The position numbers and the translations under genes are program-made. 64,000 nucleotides of DNA from Oscillospiraceae bacterium. GTDB taxonomy: Bacteria; Bacillota; Clostridia; Oscillospirales; Ruminococcaceae. The notes under the pieces are model-generated. The model ran no database searches, had not been told where the DNA came from, and saw nothing but the letters and a program-made list of their open reading frames with translations. The stretch's first letter is position 1. Every line of letters starts with the position of its first letter. Of this stretch, positions 40,936 through 48,327 are shown in pieces. The stretch spans positions 117,684 to 181,683 of the forward strand of contig JAJQGB010000016.1 in the NCBI GenBank assembly GCA_021200775.1, in the 5' to 3' direction.

Positions 40936-42880
40936 ATCCGCTAACCACAATCTTCGTCAGCACCCCATATTCCACCGTCAGCGTTACCGTTCCGAAATCG
41001 CTCTTGACTGTTATGACGCAGTCGTCGCTAAGATTCCTTTCGGTTATGAGCTGTGTGGAGGTCGAGAGCTTTTCTTTTACAGTGTCAAGAGAATCTCCGA
41101 CTGAAATGCCTCTGAACTGGATGTCAAGCGGGCACCCTGAGCTAGTAATCTCAATTTCTGTGACACCGCCCGTGAACGGTGTTTCAGAAGAGAAGGTGAG
41201 GTGACCGCCGACGAACATCGCAGTTGAATTGCCGTCGCCGATAGATGTTCCTGTCATAGAGCTCTGGTAGAGCTCGCCAAGTCTTTCAGCAGAAGTGCTT
41301 TCGTTCATCGAGATGGACTCGCCAGCAGCAGTCAGAACAAAGTAGCTTGTTGAGGAGCCGGCATTCAGGCTGAGCGCCGATTTAGCCTCGCTCACCGTTT
41401 CCTCCTCTTCGGTGTCACTTGTGGTCGAAGTGGTGGTAAATATGCCGTATGAAGCAAGTCCCATGCTGTACTGAGAAATCTTTTCGAGGTCGGCGATGTT
41501 GTAGTTCTCGCCGGTTACCTTACGTCTTATATACCTCGTCAGCTCTCTTGCAGACGCCTTGTGGACGTAGATTGCCGGATTATTAGAGGTGGTTGTGTAG
41601 TATTCACCCTCGCCTGGGAGTATGCCCATGTCGGTACTGCCAGGGTTGACGTTTTCATAAACCCTGTGGTAGGCGATGTCCACGCCATTAAGAGTGTATG
41701 CATCGTAGATGAGCTCGTCAACAACCGTGATGCAACCGTTCTCGCCCAAAATGAGGGAAACGATAAGGTCGTCTCCGACTTCATATGTCGGCATACCCTT
41801 GACCTGGTAGTCCTCAGTTCCCTTAATCCAGACATAGATGTCGATGTCGCAGGAAACAGCATTGAGATAATCATAGCTGATGTTCGCACTGTAGAGCGTG
41901 TATCCTGCACTCGAAGGTGTTGGAACGCCCGAAGCGCTCGGAGTTCCGGTAATCTTAATCCATACGAGGCTTACGCCGATTGTCTCCGACTCGTCGCCCA
42001 TCTGATTGTAGAGAACATCGTAGAAGTTCGACGCCGTTCCGTAGTCGGTCGTAATGGTCGGGAGCGATGAGGAGGACGATGACTCGTAGGATTCATCATT
42101 ATCGACCAAAGTATCTTCAACCGATCCGTCAGCCGGATATCCGAAATCGGCATCCGAACTGTCTTCGACAGGCATCTCGTCATATTCATCTTCACTTGTC
42201 GTGCTAGTTGCGTAGTTGGCATATCCGACATCGGAAGTCAGTGCCGAGAAGGAGCTGTAAACATCCGCTGTGTTGGAAGCGTTAGTGTTGCTTCCGCCAA
42301 GGACATAGTCTTCGGTGTCGTAGTCTCCGTCGTAGTCGTCGGGAGTGTAACTGCTTGCGGGATTGACTCCCATAAGGAGATTTTCTTCACCGGAATCATC
42401 AGATTCAACTTCGGCATCTTCGACCGCCGCTTCTTCAACCGCAATGTCTTCGACAACGTCGTCTTCATAGCTGGCATTGGTGTCTTCGATTTCATCGCCG
42501 TAGCCGTCTTCGACGAGAAGTTCGCTATCTTCTTCCCAGTCCTCAGAACCTGAGCTTGTGTCCTCGATTTCGTATGATTCGATATTTGCGGAATCGGAGC
42601 TTCTCGAAACTGTCGAGAAGACACTCGACATAATCGACGCACCGCCGACAATCGAAACAGCCGCAACCACACATGCCGCAATCGCAACATACCGGTAGAC
42701 CTTCATCTGCTTGTAGATTTTTCCCAACTTCGTTTCAGTAATCTCGGGAGCAGTTTCTTCCTGATTCTCGACCTTGTCAAGTCCAGCCTCTGCAATGCAC
42801 TGCTCTTTAAGCTTCGCCTTGAAATCCTCGCTGAGAGTCAGGCGGCTTAATTCGTTTTTATAGTCTTCAGATAATTTCAT
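40934..42880 (-). CDS. Anti-sigma-factor-like single-pass membrane protein with acidic ectodomain
   Basis: A 648-residue protein. Residues 1-60 are a charged cytoplasmic part (MKLSEDYKNELSRLTLSEDFKAKL), one membrane span lies at about 62-85 (YVAIAACVVAAVSIVGGASIM), and the remaining 560 residues are outside. The first 190 of these are extremely rich in Glu, Asp and Ser; the rest is a folded-looking beta-rich region. It overlaps the ECF sigma gene by 14 bases, so it is probably the membrane-bound regulator of that sigma factor. No known domain was recognised. Start ATG 42880; an in-frame TTG at 42889 is too close to the AAAGGAG site. Confidence 0.7.
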   Translation of the reverse strand: MKLSEDYKNELSRLTLSEDFKAKLKEQCIAEAGLDKVENQEETAPEITETKLGKIYKQMKVYRYVAIAACVVAAVSIVGGASIMSSVFSTVSRSSDSANIESYEIEDTSSGSEDWEEDSELLVEDGYGDEIEDTNASYEDDVVEDIAVEEAAVEDAEVESDDSGEENLLMGVNPASSYTPDDYDGDYDTEDYVLGGSNTNASNTADVYSSFSALTSDVGYANYATSTTSEDEYDEMPVEDSSDADFGYPADGSVEDTLVDNDESYESSSSSSLPTITTDYGTASNFYDVLYNQMGDESETIGVSLVWIKITGTPSASGVPTPSSAGYTLYSANISYDYLNAVSCDIDIYVWIKGTEDYQVKGMPTYEVGDDLIVSLILGENGCITVVDELIYDAYTLNGVDIAYHRVYENVNPGSTDMGILPGEGEYYTTTSNNPAIYVHKASARELTRYIRRKVTGENYNIADLEKISQYSMGLASYGIFTTTSTTSDTEEEETVSEAKSALSLNAGSSTSYFVLTAAGESISMNESTSAERLGELYQSSMTGTSIGDGNSTAMFVGGHLTFSSETPFTGGVTEIEITSSGCPLDIQFRGISVGDSLDTVKEKLSTSTQLITERNLSDDCVITVKSDFGTVTLTVEYGVLTKIVVSG

Positions 42881-43367
42881 CTTCGCCAAACTCTCCTTTC
42901 AGCATTTCGCTAAGTTTCTTTCTTCCGCGCATGAGAAGAGAAAGCACCGTGTTCTGATTGGTGCCTGTAATCTCGGCAATCTCTTTGGTGGGATATCCCT
43001 CAAAGTAATAGAGATAAATCGGTGTCCGGTATTTCTCCGGAAGCTCTCTCACTGCGCTTAAAACCGAACTCTCATGAGCGTATTCGTCCGTTGCGGGAAT
43101 CGTCTCGGACAGCTCGACGCTCGGATGAGTGTAGGCTTTTCTGTTGTAGTTTTTACACATATTGATTGTTACCCTCAGAATCCACGCCTTCTCGTGCTCC
43201 TCCGATTCAAAATCGGGGAGTGAGCGGCATAGCTTCAGAAATACCTCCTGCACGATATCTTCGGCATAGTGGGTGTCGGTTAGCGCGTGAAACGCCGTCC
43301 TGTAAACCATGTCCGAATACTTATCGACCACAGAAGCTATGTACACGTTTACATCCTTCTTTGGCAT
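42867..43367 (-). CDS. ECF-type RNA polymerase sigma factor
   Basis: A 166-residue sigma-70-family protein with region 2 (DKYSDMVYRTAFHALTDTHYAEDIVQEVFLKLC) and region 4 (LPEKYRTPIYLYYFEGYPTKEIAEITGTNQNTVLSLLMRGRKKL). Regions 1 and 3 are missing, as in ECF factors. The ribosome site is weak (GGAAAAG). A perfect 9-bp inverted repeat lies 16 bases upstream. It is coupled to the anti-sigma-like gene. Target promoters are unknown. Confidence 0.9.
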   Translation of the reverse strand: MPKKDVNVYIASVVDKYSDMVYRTAFHALTDTHYAEDIVQEVFLKLCRSLPDFESEEHEKAWILRVTINMCKNYNRKAYTHPSVELSETIPATDEYAHESSVLSAVRELPEKYRTPIYLYYFEGYPTKEIAEITGTNQNTVLSLLMRGRKKLSEMLKGEFGEDEII

Positions 43368-43382
43368 GATTTTTCTTTTCCG

Positions 43383-43409
43383 TTACCGCAACGGAATTCT
43401 TTGCGGTAA
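43383..43409 (-). promoter_or_regulatory. Perfect inverted repeat upstream of the ECF sigma gene
   Basis: TTACCGCAA (43383-43391), 9 bases, TTGCGGTAA (43401-43409). It may be an operator or an RNA hairpin in the sigma leader. It is not the CIRCE sequence although the geometry is the same. Confidence 0.6.
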
Positions 43410-43699
43410 AGAACTCCTTTCATATGTGAAATCGCGCTCTCGAATCATGTTTTCACTACTAATACACATCAGAGCGGCGGATTATTGCATCCATACAAAA
43501 TATTTTATCAGAAATTTTTGAAAAGTAAACCCATTTTCTGCGAATAGCCGAGATTTTTTCTTATAATAGTAGCCCCAGTTCGCACTTTTTGCGAAAAAAA
43601 GATGAAATTAAGACTTTTTTCGCCATGTAGTATTGACAAAAACCAAAAAATATGAGATGATACCAGTGTGTAACTCAAAATCCGAGGGAAGTGTAACAC
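43410..43699. other. AT-rich intergenic region with a partial promoter
   Basis: No gene is supported here. TTGACA at 43633-43638 may be the -35 of the ArgC-like gene, but no good -10 stands at the right distance. An open frame on the minus strand has no ribosome site and a composition unlike coding DNA. Confidence 0.5.
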
Positions 43700-44650
43700 T
43701 TGGACTTAAAGAAAGTTTTAATTGACGGGCACTACGGAGCAGTCAGTCTCAACATCGGTGCAATGCTCGGAGGTCGTGACGATTTGGAGGTAATCCATCT
43801 CGAAGACAGAACAAAATTCACCGAGGAGCAGAGACTAAATCTCTTGAACACGGCTGACATAGTTATTCTCTGCCAGTCTTCAAAGACTGTCACCGAGACA
43901 ATACCCTTAATTTCAAATACAAATACCAAGGTGCTCGACACGTCGAACGCCTACAGAATGTCGCCTCAGTGGGCATATGGTCTGCCGGAGCTTTCGCCCG
44001 ACCACCGCAGAAAGATTGCGCAGTCGAGATTCACGGCTCTTCCAAACCCGATGGCAACCGGTGCGGCTCTTCTTCTCATGCCTTTAGTCAAGGCAAAAGT
44101 CATGCCGCCATATCATCCGCTTATGATAAATTCCGTTATCGGCTACACAAATGGCGGCTCAAACATGATTTCAATGTACGAGAGCTCAACCCGTCCTTAC
44201 GGCTTTTCGTCGGCGAGGATGTATGCTCTGGAGCAGACGATGATGCTTCAGAAGGAACTCATGCACGCAGTCGGACTCTCCTATAAGCCCGCAATCAGCC
44301 CGATTATAGACGACTACCCGAGCGGAGCTCTTATAACAGTGCCTCTGCATCTGAGAACTCTTGCAAAGCGTCTCCATTCCCGTCAGGTCTGGGACTATAT
44401 CGCAAGAGCCTACGAGCACGAGCCGCTTATTGATGTTATGAACTTCGAGTCTTCGATTCAGGATTTGGACGGATTCCTTGAAGCAAACGGAATGGCAGGC
44501 TCCAACAAAATGCAGATTTTCGTCTTCGGCGACAACGACATCTGCCTTCTCGCCGCCAGATATGACAATCTCGGCAAAGGCGGAGCAGGCGCGGCAGTCC
44601 AATGTATGAATTTAATGTTAGGTCTTGATGAACTAACGGGAGTTCTTTGA
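43700..44650 (+). CDS. ArgC-like (type 2 N-acetyl-gamma-glutamyl-phosphate reductase) protein lacking catalytic residues
   Basis: A 316-residue protein aligned by eye with type 2 ArgC along its whole length: VLIDGHYGAVSLNI, GRDDLEVI, DIVILC, VLDTSNAYRMSPQWAYGLPEL, IGYTNGGSNMI, PLHL, and DNLGKGGAGAAVQCMNLMLGL. The active-site NPGCYxTGA of the family reads NPMATGA here (N116-P117-M118), a two-residue deletion that removes the catalytic Cys. The usual HKHVPE segment with its His is also replaced (MLQKEL). It may be a non-catalytic paralogue or have a new role. Start TTG 43700 behind GAGGGAAG. No arginine gene is near. Confidence 0.75.
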   Translation: MDLKKVLIDGHYGAVSLNIGAMLGGRDDLEVIHLEDRTKFTEEQRLNLLNTADIVILCQSSKTVTETIPLISNTNTKVLDTSNAYRMSPQWAYGLPELSPDHRRKIAQSRFTALPNPMATGAALLLMPLVKAKVMPPYHPLMINSVIGYTNGGSNMISMYESSTRPYGFSSARMYALEQTMMLQKELMHAVGLSYKPAISPIIDDYPSGALITVPLHLRTLAKRLHSRQVWDYIARAYEHEPLIDVMNFESSIQDLDGFLEANGMAGSNKMQIFVFGDNDICLLAARYDNLGKGGAGAAVQCMNLMLGLDELTGVL

Positions 44651-44680
44651 ATGTACAATATAAAATGTACAATGTACAAT
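44651..44680 (+). repeat. Three copies of ATGTACAAT
   Basis: ATGTACAAT occurs at 44651-44659, 44665-44673 and 44672-44680, directly after the ArgC-like stop codon. Confidence 0.6.
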
Positions 44681-44685
44681 GATTG

Positions 44686-44704
44686 TGTCCCGCATAGCGG
44701 GACA
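44686..44704 (+). terminator. Hairpin before hflX
   Basis: TGTCCCGC (44686-44693) and GCGGGACA (44697-44704) pair fully and are followed by TAATTTT. It probably ends the ArgC-like transcript. Confidence 0.65.
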
Positions 44705-44727
44705 TAATTTTGAGAGCAGGAGAAAAT

Positions 44728-45969
44728 ATGATAGAAAATAGTCAAGAAAAACCAAGAGTAATACTGGTGTCGGTTGACACCGGCGAATTTGACGCGGAGC
44801 GCAGTATGGAAGAGCTCTGCGCTCTTTGTGACACCGCCGGTGCGGAAGTCGTCGCAACCGTCATCCAGAAAAGACCTTCTATAGAAGGCGCAACCTGCGT
44901 CGGCTCGGGAAGGCTCGCAGAAATCGCTGAACAGTGCGAAGCACTCGAAGTCGACCAGCTGATTTTCGACCGTGAGCTCACCGCCACCCAAATCCGAAAC
45001 ATCGAGGACGCAACAGACACCTTCACCATCGACCGCACTATGCTTATCTTAGACATCTTCGCCCAGCGTGCCACAACCCGTGAAGGCAAACTTCAGGTCG
45101 AGCTTGCACAGAACAAATACCGCTTAACAAGGCTTACCGGAATGGGAATAAAGCTCTCCCGACTCGGCGGAGGAATCGGCACCAGAGGTCCCGGTGAAAC
45201 GAAGCTCGAAACCGACCGCCGCCATATCCGTTCACGAATCACCCAGCTTGAAAAGGACTTAAAAGAAGTCGAACAGCGCCGTGATATTACTCGCAAGCGC
45301 CGCAAAAAGGACGGTGTCCTCACAGCCGCCATCGTCGGCTACACCAATGCTGGCAAGTCGACACTCCTGAATGCCTTGACCGATGCGGGCGTATTATCCG
45401 AAGACAAGCTTTTCGCAACCCTCGAAACAACTTCCCGGGCAATCTTGCTCCCGGACGGCAGAAGCGTCACCCTCATTGACACAGTAGGCTTGATTTCAAG
45501 ACTCCCTCACCAGCTCGTCGAAGCCTTCAAGTCGACTCTAGAAGAAGCCGCCAGCGCTGACCTTCTGATTCACCTGATAGACGCTTCGAGCGAGTATTAC
45601 GAAGAGGAAAAGCACGTCACCGAAGAGCTCCTTCACGACCTCGGCTGTGACGGAATCCCGACCTTGACAGTACTAAACAAGTGCGACCTCGTCCCTGAAA
45701 TAACCGTTCAGGACAACTCAATCGTCTGCATTTCGGCGAAGAACTCGACAGGCTTGGGCTCTCTCCTCGAAGGAATCGCAAAATCTCTTCCGGAAACGGC
45801 AAGACGAATGAATATCTTGCTTCCATATACTGAAGTCGGGCTTCTAGCTGAAATCCGCAAAGACGGTACAGTTTATTCAGAAGAGTATACTCCCGAAGGA
45901 ATCAAAGCCGACGTTCTCGTCGACATCAAGCTATGTAACATGGCAGAAAACTATAGAGTGGACAGTTAA
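44728..45969 (+). CDS. hflX: GTPase HflX
   Basis: A 413-residue ribosome-associated GTPase. The N-terminal HflX domain has CVGSGRLAEI and IFDRELTATQIRNIE. The linker reads RLGGGIGTRGPGETKLETDRR. The G domain has AIVGYTNAGKSTLL (G1), DTVGLISRLPHQLVEAF (G3) and LNKCDLV (G4). HflX splits stalled or idle 70S ribosomes. The start is ATG 44728 with AGGAG 5 bases upstream, not the earlier in-frame TTG. A terminator overlaps its stop codon. Confidence 0.95.
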   Translation: MIENSQEKPRVILVSVDTGEFDAERSMEELCALCDTAGAEVVATVIQKRPSIEGATCVGSGRLAEIAEQCEALEVDQLIFDRELTATQIRNIEDATDTFTIDRTMLILDIFAQRATTREGKLQVELAQNKYRLTRLTGMGIKLSRLGGGIGTRGPGETKLETDRRHIRSRITQLEKDLKEVEQRRDITRKRRKKDGVLTAAIVGYTNAGKSTLLNALTDAGVLSEDKLFATLETTSRAILLPDGRSVTLIDTVGLISRLPHQLVEAFKSTLEEAASADLLIHLIDASSEYYEEEKHVTEELLHDLGCDGIPTLTVLNKCDLVPEITVQDNSIVCISAKNSTGLGSLLEGIAKSLPETARRMNILLPYTEVGLLAEIRKDGTVYSEEYTPEGIKADVLVDIKLCNMAENYRVDS

Positions 45970-45984
45970 AAGCTGTCCACTTTT
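45958..45984 (+). terminator. Terminator of hflX
   Basis: AGTGGACAG and CTGTCCACT pair around a 6-7-base loop that holds the hflX stop codon, followed by TTT. Confidence 0.8.
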
Positions 45985-46042
45985 GAATATTCCGGAATTT
46001 CCTGCTTAACATATTACCAAAACCCTTGAAAGGAACTATGTT

Positions 46043-48190
46043 ATGCAGATAATTATACTTGCGGGAGGAGAAGGAACCAGGCTCCGACCGTTGACTTCTG
46101 ACACCCCGAAGCCACTTGTGCGAGTTCTTGGAATCCCGGCAATCGAACGGCTTACGGCGCTTTTATTCCAAAGCGGCTTCAAAGAGGCGACCATCGCCGA
46201 TTTCTATCTTGCCGACAAACTCGAAGAGACTTTGGGTAGCTTCTCAAACGGAATCAAACTGCGCTATGTCCGTGAGGACGTTCCTTTGGGCACTGCCGGG
46301 TGTGTCCGAAAAGCATGGAACGGCGACGACGTTATGGTTCTCAGCGGAGACGGAGTCTGCGAGTTCAACCTCCCGAAGATAGTCAATTTCCACGAGCGAA
46401 ACGACGCTGACGTGACAATTGTCTCCCACGAAGTGAGCGACCCGAGAGAATATGGTCTTGTCACTTCAGATTCAACCGGCAGGGTAATCGGCTTTTCTGA
46501 GAAGCCTGCCTACGACTCCTGCCTCACCGACTTAGCAAATACAGGCGCATATATTATCTCGAAGGATATCATCTCCCGAATCCCCGAAAACGAGAAGATA
46601 GATTTTGCCTCGGATGTATTTCCAGAAGTGCTGGCAACCGGTGGCAGGATTTTCACCATCCCCGAAACCGGAATCTGGTTCGATATCGGTGACATCTCTT
46701 CGCTTCTCACGTGTCAGGCGGTGCTTCTTGACGAAGAAGGCGAAGATTATCTCATCTTTGAGGGCGCATCGGTCGGAGATGGCACAACCGTCATCGGCGG
46801 AAGCGTAATCGAGCAAGGCGCAACCGTCGGTCGGAACTGCCGGATTCAATCTTCACTCGTGATGAACGGTTCTTCGATGGGCGATGGCTGTGAGCTGAAT
46901 AAGTGCGTCATCTGTGAGGACGTCACAATCGGCAGGGGAGTGCATCTAGGCGAACTCTCAGCCGTCGGAAGTGGAAGCGTAATCGGTTCGGCAGTCACAA
47001 TCGACCCGGGTGTTAAGATAGCTCCGAATTCGAAAATCCCAGCCGGAATCAGAGTCCGCCGGGATGTCACACCTTCCGGCTACAAGCTACTGGAACTCGG
47101 CGAAGGCGGACGTGCCGATGGAATCGAACTTACAACCGAAAATCTCCTGTTTTTAGGCAAAGCCATCGCCAGAGCATTTAATCAGGAGAGCATAACCGTC
47201 GGATATTCAAGTGACAGCACAAGCATGTTTGAAGCACTGTCTTTGGGACTTCGTTCCTGCGGCACGGCGGTGTACTATTTTAATAATGCCACATTCGGAG
47301 AAACTGTCTTCACGGCAAGAAGGCTGAAAACCAGATATTGCGCCTACATTTCGCACGGAAGTGTGAGAATTTTCCGAAGCGGCAACTGCGAGCTTGCTCG
47401 TTCGGAGGAACGAAAGCTTTGCGAAAAGTATAACAGAGCAGAGTTAAACGATTCCGAAACCGCCCCACTCATAAATGCTGACGCAGAAAGAAAGCTGTAT
47501 CTTGATGCACTCAGAAGCGCTCTTCCAAAGCATTTCGCTGGAAGCGTACAAATAAGCCCAAAAGACTCACGGGAAAAAGAAATTTTTTCTGAAGCCATAT
47601 CCAGTTTTGGCTGGTCGGACGGCGAAAATCTGAAATTCACGCTAGGCAAAAGCATAGAAGACACCGCCTGCGAATTTCCAAGCGGCAGACTCACCTATGA
47701 GCAACTGCTTCTTCTCGGTTGTCGTTCGCACTTCTGGGACGGCGAAAATGTAATTCTCCCCGAGCGAGCTCCACTTGTCTGCGACGAATATGCAAAAGAA
47801 TCGGGAAGGGAAGTTTTCAGGATATCTCCACCAGATGATGGCGAGCTGTCCCAGTTTTCTCTGGATCCACTATTTTTAATAGCCGGGACGATTGGATATC
47901 TCGCCAGGAGAGAAATCTCGGCAAGCGTGGCTTTGTCAGAGCTTCCGGATATCTGTTACTACCACAAAACCGCCCGGATGGGCAAAGGGCTTCCGAAGCT
48001 TCTTAACCGTGAATTTGCCGCAAACCGCCACGGTTCTGACATAATTGTCGAATCAGCAGGAGCCCGGGCATATGTCCGACCATTAAAAAGCGGAAAGGAG
48101 CTACGGATGTATGTCGAATCGGTGTCACAAGAAGCGGCAACCGCAATTTGCAACGATATAATATCCCGACTTCGGGCACATCAATCTTGA
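46043..48190 (+). CDS. Sugar-1-phosphate nucleotidyltransferase fused to degenerate phosphomannomutase domain
   Basis: A 715-residue protein. Residues 1-230 are an NTP transferase: ILAGGEGTRLRPLTSDTPKPLV, VLSGDGV, and WFDIGD. Residues about 235-330 are a left-handed beta-helix of hexapeptide repeats (VGDGTTVIGGSVIEQGATVGRN). Residues about 370-715 align with phosphohexomutases (ITVGYSSDSTSMFEALSLGLRSCGTAV), but the TASHNP active-site loop and the DGDGDR metal loop are not there. The first half likely makes a GDP-, UDP- or dTDP-sugar for envelope polymers; the mutase part is probably inactive or regulatory. AAAGGA stands 8 bases before the ATG. Confidence 0.82.
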   Translation: MQIIILAGGEGTRLRPLTSDTPKPLVRVLGIPAIERLTALLFQSGFKEATIADFYLADKLEETLGSFSNGIKLRYVREDVPLGTAGCVRKAWNGDDVMVLSGDGVCEFNLPKIVNFHERNDADVTIVSHEVSDPREYGLVTSDSTGRVIGFSEKPAYDSCLTDLANTGAYIISKDIISRIPENEKIDFASDVFPEVLATGGRIFTIPETGIWFDIGDISSLLTCQAVLLDEEGEDYLIFEGASVGDGTTVIGGSVIEQGATVGRNCRIQSSLVMNGSSMGDGCELNKCVICEDVTIGRGVHLGELSAVGSGSVIGSAVTIDPGVKIAPNSKIPAGIRVRRDVTPSGYKLLELGEGGRADGIELTTENLLFLGKAIARAFNQESITVGYSSDSTSMFEALSLGLRSCGTAVYYFNNATFGETVFTARRLKTRYCAYISHGSVRIFRSGNCELARSEERKLCEKYNRAELNDSETAPLINADAERKLYLDALRSALPKHFAGSVQISPKDSREKEIFSEAISSFGWSDGENLKFTLGKSIEDTACEFPSGRLTYEQLLLLGCRSHFWDGENVILPERAPLVCDEYAKESGREVFRISPPDDGELSQFSLDPLFLIAGTIGYLARREISASVALSELPDICYYHKTARMGKGLPKLLNREFAANRHGSDIIVESAGARAYVRPLKSGKELRMYVESVSQEAATAICNDIISRLRAHQS

Positions 48191-48215
48191 CATTTGCGAA
48201 GATTTGTAGTATGAT
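48187..48215 (+). promoter_or_regulatory. Sigma-A promoter of the RNase J gene
   Basis: TTGACA (48187-48192), 17-base spacer, TATGAT (48210-48215). The -35 overlaps the stop codon of the preceding gene. It gives a leader of about 105 bases. Confidence 0.75.
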
Positions 48216-48327
48216 AGCAGATATATTTGTTTTATCATTCTGGAATCTTATGCACAGGCGAGGCAATGCTGAGCCGAGCCTGGTGCCTACATAAAATATA
48301 AAAAATAACTTTTGAGAAAGGAAATTC

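Noticed and set aside
43508-43699. 63-residue open frame on the minus strand in the gap before the ArgC-like gene
   Set aside because: AT-rich Phe/Ser/Leu composition, no ribosome site and no recognisable motif.
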